Counted from the stretch's first letter, positions 43,104-53,011 are shown. The stretch is 64,000 nucleotides of DNA from Ruminococcoides sp052118065 (GCA_052118065.1 JBQKHY010000010.1:16994-80993); one strand, 5' to 3'. Notes: generated from the sequence alone by a model not told the origin. Program-made: numbers and translations.

Positions 43104-43691
43104 TTAGTTATCTTTTAGAAAACCGATATTATCCTTTAGGTAAATAATACCACTAATCAAGGTGAATAAAGTAGATAGCCAAATCAAGCCATTACCTATG
43201 TAATAGAAAACTTCACTGACAAAGCCTGTAGAAATTTTCATTGCATTAAGCACTTCAAGTACAACTTGCATAGCAAATATAACTGAGATACCTACCATCT
43301 GAGAAACTGTTTTGATTTTGCCCCAAATATTGGCAGCAACAACCTTGCCACTTGAGGCAGCAACAAGCCTTATGCCTGAAACGGCAAATTCTCTAAACAA
43401 CACTATGATAACCGGTATTGCACCAAAAGAGCCAAGCAACCCTACTTGTAGGAAACAAACTAAAGCAGTCAGCACAAGAATTTTGTCTGCTAATGGGTCT
43501 GCAAATTTTCCGAAGTCAGTTACAAGGTTTCTACTTCTTGCAATTTTACCGTCAAGTGTATCTGTAACAGAAGCAATACCGAATATACAACCTGCCACTA
43601 AGTAGTGGAAAGGAAAGTTAACCAGCATTGCAATAATGAAAAATGGTACTAAGATAATTCTTAGTAATGTCAATTTGTTTGGTAGGTTCAT
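43104..43691 (-). CDS. pgsA: CDP-diacylglycerol-glycerol-3-phosphate 3-phosphatidyltransferase
   Basis: 195-aa membrane enzyme of phosphatidylglycerol synthesis. NLPNKLTLLRIILVPFF opens it and the CDP-alcohol phosphotransferase motif DTLDGKIARSRN...GKFADPLADK is complete. Lies 13 bp after rimO, the usual rimO-pgsA order of Firmicutes. Confidence 0.95.
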   Translation of the reverse strand: MNLPNKLTLLRIILVPFFIIAMLVNFPFHYLVAGCIFGIASVTDTLDGKIARSRNLVTDFGKFADPLADKILVLTALVCFLQVGLLGSFGAIPVIIVLFREFAVSGIRLVAASSGKVVAANIWGKIKTVSQMVGISVIFAMQVVLEVLNAMKISTGFVSEVFYYIGNGLIWLSTLFTLISGIIYLKDNIGFLKDN

Positions 43692-43704
43692 CTAATCAAT
43701 CCTA

Positions 43705-45033
43705 TTAAATAATTTCACCAACAAGTGAACTGTCAATAAAGTCGGTGATTTTAATTTTATAAAATTCTCCAACAGTCGGTTTATCTTCACCGGCTGTAAA
43801 GAAAGTTACTGTATCAACATCAGGTGCATCCTGATAACTTCTGCCAAAGTAACATTCGGCATATCTGTCATAGCCCTCACATACAACTTCCATTTCTTTA
43901 CCAATCTGATTCTGTAGGAATTCATCCATTATGTAGCTTTGTTGATCCATAACAATCTCAGCTCTGTGGTTCTTTACATCTTCATCAATTTGGTTAGGGA
44001 AAGTAGCTGCCGGAGTACCTTCTTCAATGCTATATGGGAAACAACCCATTCTCTCAAACTTTGCTTCCTTAATAAATTCGCAAAGTTCAGTAAATTCTTC
44101 TTCAGTTTCACCCGGGAAACCGGCAATAAATGTTGTACGGATAACAAGGTTAGGAATTTCTTTTCTTAACTTTCTTAGTAAAGCAAGTAACTGATCCTTG
44201 TCACCTGAACGGTTCATTCTGCGAAGTACATCTTTGTTACAATGTTGAAGTGGTAAGTCGATATATTTACAGATTTTGTCCTCATTTTTGATAACATCAA
44301 TAAGTTCATCTGTAATCTTATCCGGATAACAGTATAGCACTCTTATCCACTTTAGTCCATCTATTTTGCAAAGTTCTTTTAAAAGTTCTGCCAACTTGTA
44401 TTCACCGTAAAGGTCCATACCATATCTTGTGGTATCTTGAGCAATAACATTAAGTTCCTTAACACCTTTACTTGCAAGACCTTTTGCTTCTTCAATAATA
44501 TTTTCCATTTTACGGCTTCTGTGACCACCACGAATAAGTGGAATTGCACAGTAAGTACAACGGTTGTCACAACCTTCGGAAATCTTAATATATGCAGTAT
44601 GCTGAGGTGTTGACTGTAGTCTTTTTCCTTCTAGTGGCATAAGTAGCTTATCAGGATGAGCCTGAACTTTCTCATCCCCCATAACCTTATCAAGAATAGC
44701 AACAATATCATTATTTGCACCGATACCAACTACTGCGTCAATCTCGCACATTTCTTTCATCATATCGTCGTTATATCTTTCGGCAAGACAACCTGTAACA
44801 ATAATCTTCTTAATCTGACCTTCTCTCTTAAGAGTAGAAAGTTCAAGAATTTCATCAATACTTTCTTGCTTTGCTGACTCAATGAAACCACAAGTATTTA
44901 CGATTGCCACATCACAAACACCGGGATCTTCCGAGATTTCATAACCGGCTTCTCTAATCTTATAGAAAAGCATTTCAGCATCTACTTGGTTCTTTGCACA
45001 ACCAAGCGAAACAATACTAACTTTAGTAGCCAT
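43705..45033 (-). CDS. rimO: Ribosomal protein S12 methylthiotransferase
   Basis: 442 aa from the ATG at 45033 (AAGGGG six bases upstream; a longer frame begins at 45054). The UPF0004 domain has VSLGCAKNQVDAE and VNTCGFIE. The radical SAM cluster is CDNRCTYCAIP, with the C-terminal TRAM domain (YEGYDRYAECYFGRS...PDVD). It beta-methylthiolates Asp of ribosomal protein S12. The start overlaps the recX end by 11 bp. Confidence 0.95.
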   Translation of the reverse strand: MATKVSIVSLGCAKNQVDAEMLFYKIREAGYEISEDPGVCDVAIVNTCGFIESAKQESIDEILELSTLKREGQIKKIIVTGCLAERYNDDMMKEMCEIDAVVGIGANNDIVAILDKVMGDEKVQAHPDKLLMPLEGKRLQSTPQHTAYIKISEGCDNRCTYCAIPLIRGGHRSRKMENIIEEAKGLASKGVKELNVIAQDTTRYGMDLYGEYKLAELLKELCKIDGLKWIRVLYCYPDKITDELIDVIKNEDKICKYIDLPLQHCNKDVLRRMNRSGDKDQLLALLRKLRKEIPNLVIRTTFIAGFPGETEEEFTELCEFIKEAKFERMGCFPYSIEEGTPAATFPNQIDEDVKNHRAEIVMDQQSYIMDEFLQNQIGKEMEVVCEGYDRYAECYFGRSYQDAPDVDTVTFFTAGEDKPTVGEFYKIKITDFIDSSLVGEII

Positions 45034-45643
45034 AATTTTCCCCTTCATATTCACTCATAACAGACTTAATGTCATCCCAAGAAAATCCCTTTCTCTGTAA
45101 ACCTGAGATTGCTCTCCTCTTATACTTTTCATCTGTGGTGAAATTCTTATATTTTTTCTCAATAATAAATCTTATCTGTTCCCTTTGGTCAACTTCGGTT
45201 TCTTCCATTATAATGTCAATGAGATTACGGTCAATGCCCTTCTCCATTAACTTATACTTTGCACCTCTTGGTGAAAGGTGCTTACTGCCAAGGGTTAGTT
45301 CCTTGTAATATCTTCTTGCATAGTTTTCGTCATTTACAAGACCTAAGTCCTTTAGCTTTGCAACGGCAGCAAGTGCCGATTCCTCGCTATAGTCCCTCTT
45401 AATCTTGTCAACAAGTTCCTTTTCGCTATGGTCACGATAGGATATTAGCCAAAGTGCCTTTTCTTTAGCCCTCTTGTTGTTGCTTTCTATTACAAGGTTA
45501 TGCAAGTCTTCATCATCAATTTCTACACCGGCACGAATATGATTTGCAAGTAAAGTTTCTGTATCAAGTTTCATTGCAAATTCACCGTCAATATACAGTG
45601 CAGAAAATGACTTTCTCCTAGGCTCAACGGCAGTAACAACCAT
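45023..45643 (-). CDS. recX: Regulatory protein RecX
   Basis: 206 aa, an inhibitor of RecA filaments. Three-helix RecX repeats: AKEKALWLISYRDHSEKELVDKI, VAKLKDLGLVNDENYARRY and RRAISGLQRKGFSWDDIKSVM. It starts at the last base of recA, so dose is tied to RecA. Confidence 0.93.
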   Translation of the reverse strand: MVVTAVEPRRKSFSALYIDGEFAMKLDTETLLANHIRAGVEIDDEDLHNLVIESNNKRAKEKALWLISYRDHSEKELVDKIKRDYSEESALAAVAKLKDLGLVNDENYARRYYKELTLGSKHLSPRGAKYKLMEKGIDRNLIDIIMEETEVDQREQIRFIIEKKYKNFTTDEKYKRRAISGLQRKGFSWDDIKSVMSEYEGENYGY

Positions 45644-46782
45644 TAGTCTTCAACCAAAATATCAAGTTTTGCATCAGCTTTAGCCGGTGCTTTCTTTGCA
45701 GGTTCTTTCTTAGCTGCTTTCTTTTCAGTTGGTGAAGGAATATTTGGTGTAATTTCAGGTACTTTAGCACCCTTTTTCATTTTCTTAGTTTCTCTTAGGT
45801 GGTCAATATTAGCAAGTACCTTTTCTTCAATTTCCTTAGCCAATTCTTCATTTTCTTCAAGTAGCATCTTAACCTTATCTCTACCTTGACCAAGTCTTGT
45901 TTCGCCATAGCTAAACCAAGCACCTGCCTTGTTGATAACATCGGTATCAACTGCAAGGTCGATAAGTTCACCGATTCTGGAGATACCCTTACCGTACATA
46001 ATATCAAAGTAAGCCTCTTTAAATGGTGGTGCAATCTTGTTCTTTACAACCTTAACCTTAGTACGGTTACCGATAACTTCACCGTTAACCTTAATAGCCT
46101 CAGCCTTTCTAACTTCAAGTCTTACGGAAGAATAGAACTTTAATGCTCTACCACCCGGTGTAACTTCAGGATTGCCGTAAACAACACCGACTTTTTCTCT
46201 AAGCTGATTGATGAAAATTGCAACACAGTTACTTTTATTAATAGCACCGGCTAATTTTCTAAGTGCTTGTGACATTAGTCTTGCTTGTAGACCAACATGA
46301 GAGTCACCCATTTCACCCTCAATTTCAGCCTTTGGTACAAGTGCTGCTACTGAGTCAACTACAAGTACATCAATAGCACCTGAACGAATAAGAGCCTCTG
46401 CAATTTCCAGGGCATCTTCACCTGTATCAGGCTGAGCAACAAGAAGGTTATCAATATCAACACCAAGAGCCTCTGCATATACCGGATCAAGAGCATGTTC
46501 AACATCAATAAATGCAACATTGCCACCGTCTTTCTGTCCTTCAGCAATGCAATGAAGTGAAAGTGTTGTTTTACCTGATGATTCAGGTCCGTAAATTTCA
46601 ATAATTCTGCCACGAGGTAGACCACCGATGCCTAAAGCAATATCAAGTCCCAAAGAACCTGTACTAACATGACCTACACTCATATGTTCATTCTGTCCAA
46701 GACGCATTACTGCACCTTTACCAAATTGTTTTTCTATCTGACTAAGCGCTGTCTGTAGCGCTTTATTCTTATCTACTGCCAT
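45643..46782 (-). CDS. recA: Recombinase RecA
   Basis: 379 aa. GPESSGKTT Walker A, VVDSVAALVPKAEIEG Walker B and the L1/L2 DNA loops (GDSHVGLQARLMSQALRK, INQLREKVGVVYGNPE) are intact. The C-terminal tail is Lys/Ala-rich (KKAAKKEPAKKAPAKAD). It catalyses strand exchange and SOS activation. Transcribed with recX and perhaps rimO-pgsA. A promoter and a LexA-like site lie upstream. Confidence 0.98.
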   Translation of the reverse strand: MAVDKNKALQTALSQIEKQFGKGAVMRLGQNEHMSVGHVSTGSLGLDIALGIGGLPRGRIIEIYGPESSGKTTLSLHCIAEGQKDGGNVAFIDVEHALDPVYAEALGVDIDNLLVAQPDTGEDALEIAEALIRSGAIDVLVVDSVAALVPKAEIEGEMGDSHVGLQARLMSQALRKLAGAINKSNCVAIFINQLREKVGVVYGNPEVTPGGRALKFYSSVRLEVRKAEAIKVNGEVIGNRTKVKVVKNKIAPPFKEAYFDIMYGKGISRIGELIDLAVDTDVINKAGAWFSYGETRLGQGRDKVKMLLEENEELAKEIEEKVLANIDHLRETKKMKKGAKVPEITPNIPSPTEKKAAKKEPAKKAPAKADAKLDILVED

Positions 46783-46831
46783 AATAATACATCCTTTTCA
46801 TTGTCCCAAAAATAGGACTTAGTTCTTACTT

Positions 46832-46861
46832 ATTATAAATTATGGTTATACAAAAAGTCAA
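46832..46861 (-). promoter_or_regulatory. Promoter of recA
   Basis: Minus strand: TTGACT (46856-46861), 18-bp spacer, TATAAT (46832-46837). Confidence 0.7.
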
Positions 46862-46870
46862 CTAAAAAAT

Positions 46871-46884
46871 CGAACAAACTTTCT
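46871..46884. promoter_or_regulatory. LexA-box-like site upstream of recA
   Basis: CGAACAAACTTTCT matches 12 of 14 positions of the Gram-positive SOS box CGAACRNRYGTTYC. It lies about 10 bp upstream of the recA -35, between the prmC stop and recA. Confidence 0.4.
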
Positions 46885-46885
46885 A

Positions 46886-47713
46886 TTATAAAAGATAAGT
46901 CCCATTTATAGCCCTCTGAATATTTCCTAAGTCTAAAAATTCCTTTATATTTACAAATCCTTTTTCTGTCATCATAGCTTTTACATCATCAAACTGATTT
47001 TCACCAAGTTCAAAACTCAGCATACCACCACTTTTTAGCTTACTGCTGTATTTTGACACAATAGCCTTGTAAAAGTCAAGACCTGTTACTCCACCCTCTA
47101 GTGCCATAGTAGGTTCGCTTTTTACTTCTTCTTGCAAGGTTAACATATCTTCTTGTTTGATATATGGTGGATTACTGATGATTAGGTCAAAGTAACCATC
47201 TTCAAAGTCTTTGTAAAGTAAATTCAAATCACCTTTATGCAAAATAATATTGCAATTATGGAATTTGATATTTTTCTCTAAATATACAATTGCTTTTTCC
47301 GACAATTCCAAAGCATAGACTTCGCTACTTGGAAACATTTTCTTTAATGTAATAGGAATTATTCCACTTCCCGAACATAAGTCAAGAATCTTTGGACTTT
47401 CTATATTACGCAAATAAGGGATGACACTACTTACCACAACTTCTGTGTCGTCCCTTGGAATCAGCACACCCTCACCTACAAAGTAATCATTGCCCATAAA
47501 GGACCACTTACCCAGTATATACTGTAAAGGGTAGCCATTTTGTCGTTTATGTAAGATTTCAAGAATTTCTTTTTCTTGTTCTTTTGAAACCTCTTTTTTT
47601 GAATTAAGGATTTGACCCATTGAGTCAAATCCTGTAATCATTTCAATAATACTTTTACTTTCCTCACTGTTAAGTTCTAAAGAAAGTTTATTTTTCATTT
47701 CAGCTAAAATCAT
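46886..47713 (-). CDS. prmC: Release factor glutamine methyltransferase
   Basis: 275 aa. It methylates the GGQ glutamine of RF1/RF2. The N-terminal helical domain is followed by YILGKWSFMGNDYFVGEGVLIPRDDTE, SAM motif ILDLCSGSGIIPITL and the catalytic NPPY in LIISNPPYIKQED. Overlaps DUF1385 by four bases. prfA, often next to prmC, is not in the window. Confidence 0.93.
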   Translation of the reverse strand: MILAEMKNKLSLELNSEESKSIIEMITGFDSMGQILNSKKEVSKEQEKEILEILHKRQNGYPLQYILGKWSFMGNDYFVGEGVLIPRDDTEVVVSSVIPYLRNIESPKILDLCSGSGIIPITLKKMFPSSEVYALELSEKAIVYLEKNIKFHNCNIILHKGDLNLLYKDFEDGYFDLIISNPPYIKQEDMLTLQEEVKSEPTMALEGGVTGLDFYKAIVSKYSSKLKSGGMLSFELGENQFDDVKAMMTEKGFVNIKEFLDLGNIQRAINGTYLL

Positions 47714-48678
47714 TTGATAATATCACTACCGTCATCAGGAATAACATCTTTAATAGCCTCAATAGCAACTTCAATCATACTATCGTCAGGTTCTTTTGTT
47801 GTAATTCTCTGAGCCCACATACCGGGAGCTGAAATAATGTGAGTTAGTGTGTTGTCGTATCTGCCACAAACCTTAATAAGTTCATAACCGATACCACAAG
47901 TAATAGGAATAAGTAAAATCTTAATTACAGGTCTTAGCCAGTTAATACCAAATGGTGCAACCGGTACAAACAGACCGATTAAGATACCCAGAATAAGCAT
48001 AATTACAAGGAAACTTGTACCACATCTTGGGTGGAAACGCTTATGCTTTCTAACATTTTCTACAGTTAATTCTTCATCATTTTCGTAACAGAAAATTGTT
48101 TTATGCTCTGCACCATGGTACATAAACACTCTCTTCATTTCCTGCATACGGCTACAAATAACTATGTAACCTAGGAACAATACAATCTTTAGCACACCTT
48201 CAAAAACTGACTTAAACAGTCTGCTTTCACCAACATCTGTTACCTTACAAACAAGGTCATACAGAAATGACGGTACAAAGAAGAACAATGCAACTGCAAA
48301 GGCAACACCGATAATTGATGCAAATACCATTAAGATTTTTACCAGCTTATCACCAAATTTTTCATCAAGCCACTTTTCAAACTTTGATGGTTCTTCCTCC
48401 TCAATTTCACCGGCTTCAATAGCCTTATCGGCAGAAATCATCAAGCTTTTATAGCTTAATCTCATTGAGTCAACAAGACCACAAACGCCACGAATTAGGG
48501 GTAATCTACAGAATTTATGTTTCTGAGTTAAGCCTGTAAAGGAAATATCCTCAGTATAAATATCATGTTTACCCATTCTAACTGCAACTGTAGTTTTCTT
48601 AGGTCCACGCATCATAATACCTTCAATTAGGGCTGAACCACCGATTGAAGTAATTTTCTTAGTTTTTTCTCGAGACAT
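47710..48678 (-). CDS. DUF1385 (YqhQ) membrane protein
   Basis: 322 aa. IGGSALIEGIMMRGPKKTTVAVR is the family opening, then four or five membrane helices (about 125-160, 170-190, 230-275). The HGAEHKTIFCYEN motif and FHPRCGTSFLVIMLI carry conserved His, Glu and Cys. Function unknown; a neighbour of prmC/prfA in many Clostridia. Start overlaps the histidine kinase stop by one base. Confidence 0.9.
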   Translation of the reverse strand: MSREKTKKITSIGGSALIEGIMMRGPKKTTVAVRMGKHDIYTEDISFTGLTQKHKFCRLPLIRGVCGLVDSMRLSYKSLMISADKAIEAGEIEEEEPSKFEKWLDEKFGDKLVKILMVFASIIGVAFAVALFFFVPSFLYDLVCKVTDVGESRLFKSVFEGVLKIVLFLGYIVICSRMQEMKRVFMYHGAEHKTIFCYENDEELTVENVRKHKRFHPRCGTSFLVIMLILGILIGLFVPVAPFGINWLRPVIKILLIPITCGIGYELIKVCGRYDNTLTHIISAPGMWAQRITTKEPDDSMIEVAIEAIKDVIPDDGSDIIK

Positions 48679-50123
48679 TAATTTTCTCCCTTATCATCCT
48701 TACTTTGACTTTCGTCATAAACAGGAATAGAAATTTTCACAGTAGTTCCCACACCGATACCACTTTCAATATCAAGTGTACCACCGTGCATTTGTACAAT
48801 TTCATCAGCAACAGCAAGACCAATACCACTGCCACCAACATTCTGATTAGCTTTATAGAACTTATCCTTAACCTTTGGCAAATCTTCCGGTGCAATACCA
48901 CAACCGGTATCGGAAATAAGCACTTCAATATTAGTTTCTTTATTAAGAATTTGTACTATAACATTACCACCCTCAGGTGTATATTTTAGAGCATTGTCTA
49001 TAATATTCAAGAACACTTGTCTTAGTCTGTTCTTGTCACCCATAACAGGTGGGAATGGTTCTATCGGAGAATCGAACATTAGGTGCTTTCTCTCTTGAAT
49101 TGACCGTTCCTTTAGCATATAAACTGCCTCATCAAGTTCAGCAACTAAGTCAATTTTCTCTGTCATTAGTTTCATTCTGCCACTTTGAATACGGCTAATA
49201 TCAAGTAATTCTTCAACAATACTTGTAAGTCTGCCTGACTCCTTAAGGATAATAGTCATACCTTTCTTAAAAGTACCTTGGTCAATATCTGTACCGGTAA
49301 GCAGCATGGTTTCTGACCAACCCTTAATGGCTGTTAGCGGAGTTCTCAGTTCGTGACTGACTCTACTGATAAAGTCATTTTTCAGTTGTTCGGTTTGCTT
49401 AAGTTCATGAGCCATATAGTTTATAGACTCAGCAAGGTCACCGATTTCATCATCATATTTACTTGTAATTTTTGTTGTTTCAAAGTCACCTGACGCAATG
49501 TTCCTTGCAGTCTGGGACATTTCCTTGATAGGACCAACAATAGAGCGAACAAAGAACCTACCGGATATAAGTACGGCAAAAATAATTATTGCACCTATCA
49601 GTGAAAAAATTACTATGTAAGCAATAATAGTAAAGTTAATGTCACTTAAAGAAGTAACATATCTGATAGCACCAAGAACTGTACCGTCTTGGCTTGTAAT
49701 TATCTTAGTACCGGCAAAAACATTTTCACCGGAAGTAAGTGTACTTCTGCATACTGCATAGCCGTTTGGACTTTTTAACGCTTCATCAAAGTCAGGCATT
49801 TCTTCCTTTTCATCAGGTAAGAAACCTGTAGAAGTAAGAGTTACTCTGCCTACTGAATTAAGTGACTGAAGTTCAAGTTGATTTTTATCCGGAAAATCCT
49901 CAATATACTGTTGAGCAGTTGTAAGGAAATCTGTTGTTGTATCGGAATCAACTTCATCAAAAACCTTGGTTAGTTCGTTACATCTAACGGAAATAGACTG
50001 TTCAACACTGTTGTAGTAGTAAGCCCTAATCATAAAGGAAAGACACAGCACAATAACTACAATAATAAGTGCAACAACACTTAGTATGTTAAGTAGCCAT
50101 CTCTTTGTAATACCACTTGTCAT
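48678..50123 (-). CDS. Sensor histidine kinase (HAMP, HisKA)
   Basis: 481 aa. Two membrane helices (residues 12-33 and 165-187) flank an extracellular sensor of about 130 residues. HAMP (VRSIVGPIKEMSQTARNIASGDFE) follows. The H-box is FISRVSHELRTPLTAIKGW (phospho-His near 260) and the ATPase boxes are NIIDNALKYTPEG, DTGCGIAPED and GGSGIGLAVADEIV. The layout is WalK/PhoR-like. It lies 23 bp after its response regulator, in a run that begins with trmB. Confidence 0.92.
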   Translation of the reverse strand: MTSGITKRWLLNILSVVALIIVVIVLCLSFMIRAYYYNSVEQSISVRCNELTKVFDEVDSDTTTDFLTTAQQYIEDFPDKNQLELQSLNSVGRVTLTSTGFLPDEKEEMPDFDEALKSPNGYAVCRSTLTSGENVFAGTKIITSQDGTVLGAIRYVTSLSDINFTIIAYIVIFSLIGAIIIFAVLISGRFFVRSIVGPIKEMSQTARNIASGDFETTKITSKYDDEIGDLAESINYMAHELKQTEQLKNDFISRVSHELRTPLTAIKGWSETMLLTGTDIDQGTFKKGMTIILKESGRLTSIVEELLDISRIQSGRMKLMTEKIDLVAELDEAVYMLKERSIQERKHLMFDSPIEPFPPVMGDKNRLRQVFLNIIDNALKYTPEGGNVIVQILNKETNIEVLISDTGCGIAPEDLPKVKDKFYKANQNVGGSGIGLAVADEIVQMHGGTLDIESGIGVGTTVKISIPVYDESQSKDDKGEN

Positions 50124-50146
50124 AATTTCTCCTACCTATATGATTT

Positions 50147-50848
50147 TTAAGCGTCCCACTTATAACCAAGACCCCAAACAGTAACAATGTACTTAGGGTT
50201 TGATGGTTCATCCTCTACTTTCATTCTTAACCTACGAATGTTAACATCAACAATCTTTTCTTCACCAACATACTGTTCACCCCAAACATGATTTAGAATG
50301 TCGGTTCTGTCTAGGGCAGTACCCGGTTTGCTAAAGAAGTATTCCATAATCTGGAATTCAACCTGAGTAAGTTCAATAATAGTACCATTCTTTGTTAATG
50401 AACGGTTTCTTAAGTTAAGGGTAAAGATACCACTCTTTAGTTCTTCCTTAAAGTTGTTTTCACTGTTAGCTTCAGACATTACAACTCTTCTGTAAAGTGA
50501 GTCAACTCTGGCAGTAAGTTCTGATGGTGAGAATGGCTTTGTAATATAGTCATCGGCACCAAGCATCAGACCTGTTACCTTATCCATTTCTTGAGTTCTT
50601 GCTGATAGCATAATAATACCGATACCACTGTTCATATTACGAAGTTCCTTACAAACCTGTAAACCATCAATGCCGGGCATCATAATATCAAGAATAGCAA
50701 CATCAAAGTCACCGTTAAATTCATCATACTTTTGAAGTGCTTCTTCACCGTTAGTAGCTTCTGTTACTTCATAACCTGCTCTTGTAAGGTTAATAACCAC
50801 AAAATCGCGAATTGCGTCTTCGTCTTCACATACTAAAATCTTTTTCAT
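50147..50848 (-). CDS. OmpR-family response regulator
   Basis: 233 aa. The receiver domain has CEDEDAIR, the phospho-Asp in VAILDIMMPG and the Lys in DDYITKPF. A winged-helix output domain follows (ELTQVEFQIMEYFFSKPG, DRTDILNHVWG, VDVNIRRLRMKVE, YIVTVWGLGYKW). Partner of the kinase next door. PhoP/WalR-like in architecture; targets cannot be assigned from sequence alone. Confidence 0.93.
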   Translation of the reverse strand: MKKILVCEDEDAIRDFVVINLTRAGYEVTEATNGEEALQKYDEFNGDFDVAILDIMMPGIDGLQVCKELRNMNSGIGIIMLSARTQEMDKVTGLMLGADDYITKPFSPSELTARVDSLYRRVVMSEANSENNFKEELKSGIFTLNLRNRSLTKNGTIIELTQVEFQIMEYFFSKPGTALDRTDILNHVWGEQYVGEEKIVDVNIRRLRMKVEDEPSNPKYIVTVWGLGYKWDA

Positions 50849-50884
50849 TGTGTTTACCTCCGAAAAATTTATATAAAAATTCTT

Positions 50885-52288
50885 TTACTTTAAGTTAGAT
50901 GCCTCTGTTGGAGAAATAGCAATTGACTCACTATCTTCCTTAGGTACAAAAATATTTGTAGCATTCTCTTTAGTAAATTTATATGGGATATTCTTGTCAA
51001 TCTTGTATCCGTAAGAATACTGACCCACATCCCCTATCTTTGTATATCCTTGTTTTGAACCAACATTAGTCCAATCCTTAGTTAAGGTAGAAATATATGT
51101 TACCATATATTTACCCAAAGATTGTTTCTTTGTTTTTCTGTCTGTAACTACTTGACGGAAAGTAAGTACTGATGAATTACCGTTAAAGTAAGCAGTATAG
51201 TTACCAATCCATTCATTAGGAATATTAATTGAATAACCGTAGTTATCATTAATAATCACTGTACTTTTTGTCTTTGCAGAATTACCGTTGTTGTCGTAAT
51301 TACACCAAGAAGTTTCGCAATAAACATTGTTGTTTCCCAAATTCTCCAATACAGGTAATTTCTTAATAACAGGTATTTCCATAATACCGTCATTGTCTAT
51401 ATCTTGACAAATAGTTGTTGTACTTCTCTGTGTTGAAAGTCTGCCTCTGTTTGCTTTTTTATAAATAGGATTTTCCAATCTTTTAGTCTTTTGATTATAG
51501 AAAAGCACCTGAGTGTTGTAGTCATTTGATGAAGTAATACCGTCAACAAAAACTCCAACTTCCTTTGTACTTAGCATACCTAAACTGCAAGAAACAAATT
51601 TGCCTACATCTGCATCCATATCAACACTCATTGAAGAAACAGAGTTGTCACTGTCAACCGTAACCAGCTTACCGTTAGCAGGAGTATCTGTTGTGGTAAG
51701 GCTCATTGTCATAATCTCACTTTTAGAGTTATCAATAAAGTTACCTGTTACAAGGCTTGTGTAGGTTTCTCCTGTATTGATTTCTTTCATTTCTTTCTTG
51801 CCGTTCAAATAACAGTAAAGGTTGTTCTGATTTACAGTATATGTATTCCAACCAACAATAATATCAGTTAAACCGTCACCGTTTAAATCACTAAACTCCA
51901 GACAATCAACATCGTTGTTCTTGTTTGTAAAGTCACCCACAATCTTCCACTTTTCATCTTCTGTTTCATCAATCACATACATATGAGTTGTTGCATCGGT
52001 AGTATCGGGTTTAACAGTTAAGAAAACAACTGCCTCCTCAACCTCATCACCATCAAGGTCATACATAGTAATTGCACTGCGATTGTTGCCACTTTTAGGG
52101 TAATCAAGAACATAATCATCCCCTGCATTTTCTCCAATTACCTCTTGGATTTCAGCCTTAGTGCCTGTTGCTTTAGGTGGATGCATCATACTGTCCATTG
52201 AGGTAAACCCCGGAAAACTACAACCACTTGACATTGCAACTGAGGCAATCAGCCCTAGCAGAAGAAAGAATTTAGTCTTTTTCTTCAT
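50885..52288 (-). CDS. Lipoprotein with FG-GAP/VCBS-like repeats
   Basis: 467-aa exported lipoprotein (lipobox MSSGC, Cys at 23). At least three Ca-binding-like blades are visible: YDLDGDEVEEAVVF, SDLNGDGLTDIIVG and QDIDNDGIMEIPV, the pattern of beta-propeller repeats. The C-terminal 130 residues contain a second domain (YGYSINIPNEWIGNYTAYF). It lies 36 bp before the response regulator in the same run, so it may feed a signal to the kinase; this is inference. Confidence 0.75.
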   Translation of the reverse strand: MKKKTKFFLLLGLIASVAMSSGCSFPGFTSMDSMMHPPKATGTKAEIQEVIGENAGDDYVLDYPKSGNNRSAITMYDLDGDEVEEAVVFLTVKPDTTDATTHMYVIDETEDEKWKIVGDFTNKNNDVDCLEFSDLNGDGLTDIIVGWNTYTVNQNNLYCYLNGKKEMKEINTGETYTSLVTGNFIDNSKSEIMTMSLTTTDTPANGKLVTVDSDNSVSSMSVDMDADVGKFVSCSLGMLSTKEVGVFVDGITSSNDYNTQVLFYNQKTKRLENPIYKKANRGRLSTQRSTTTICQDIDNDGIMEIPVIKKLPVLENLGNNNVYCETSWCNYDNNGNSAKTKSTVIINDNYGYSINIPNEWIGNYTAYFNGNSSVLTFRQVVTDRKTKKQSLGKYMVTYISTLTKDWTNVGSKQGYTKIGDVGQYSYGYKIDKNIPYKFTKENATNIFVPKEDSESIAISPTEASNLK

Positions 52289-52300
52289 ATATATTCTTCC

Positions 52301-52951
52301 TTACTTTTTAACAGCAGTCAAATATTTAATCTTTATACCTTCATCAGAAAACATTTTTTCATGCTCTGTCATAGGACCACCATCAATATCACTATTATGT
52401 AGGTCATATGTAATCTCTGTAATTTCAAAGTTACATTCCTTAAAATACTCAATGCTTTCTTCAAAAAGTTCATCATCATCAGTTTTAAAGTGAATTTCAC
52501 CATTATCAGGTAGAAACTCTCTGTACTGAACTAACTTTCTAGGGAAAGTTAATCTTCTCTTTTTATGTTTTTCTCTAGGCCAAGGGTTACAGAAGTTAAT
52601 GTACATTCTTTCAATGTTATCTTCAGGTGAGAAAGTGTCACCGATTTGCTCACAGTTTTTCTGTACAAGCACAAGGTTAGTTACTTCCTGTTCACCGAAA
52701 ATTTTCACAACATTTCTTCTTGCAACACCAAGCATATCTTCCTTAATATCAACTGCAATATAGTTAATATCAGGGTGGTTCTTTGCCATAGTACCGGCAA
52801 ATGTACCTTTGCCACAACCAACTTCAAGGTGGATAGGTTGTTCTTTCTTAAACCAACTCATCCATTTGCCTTTGTACCGGTCAGGTTCTTTAGTATAAAA
52901 AGGACATTCTGCCAGTTCAGGAGCTGCCCACTTTTTCTTTCTTATTCTCAT
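52301..52951 (-). CDS. trmB: tRNA (guanine46-N7)-methyltransferase
   Basis: 216 aa. EVGCGKGTFAGTMAKNHPDINYIAVDIK is the SAM motif, VQKNCEQI and the NFCNPWPREKHKKRRLTFPRKL region is diagnostic, and the FKTDDDELFEESIEYF end is complete. It leads the minus-strand run and lies 12 bp before the lipoprotein gene. Confidence 0.95.
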   Translation of the reverse strand: MRIRKKKWAAPELAECPFYTKEPDRYKGKWMSWFKKEQPIHLEVGCGKGTFAGTMAKNHPDINYIAVDIKEDMLGVARRNVVKIFGEQEVTNLVLVQKNCEQIGDTFSPEDNIERMYINFCNPWPREKHKKRRLTFPRKLVQYREFLPDNGEIHFKTDDDELFEESIEYFKECNFEITEITYDLHNSDIDGGPMTEHEKMFSDEGIKIKYLTAVKK

Positions 52952-53011
52952 AAATATAAAAATTTCCTTTTGTAATATAGTGTTTCAAAATATTAATAAA
53001 GTTTTTACTAT

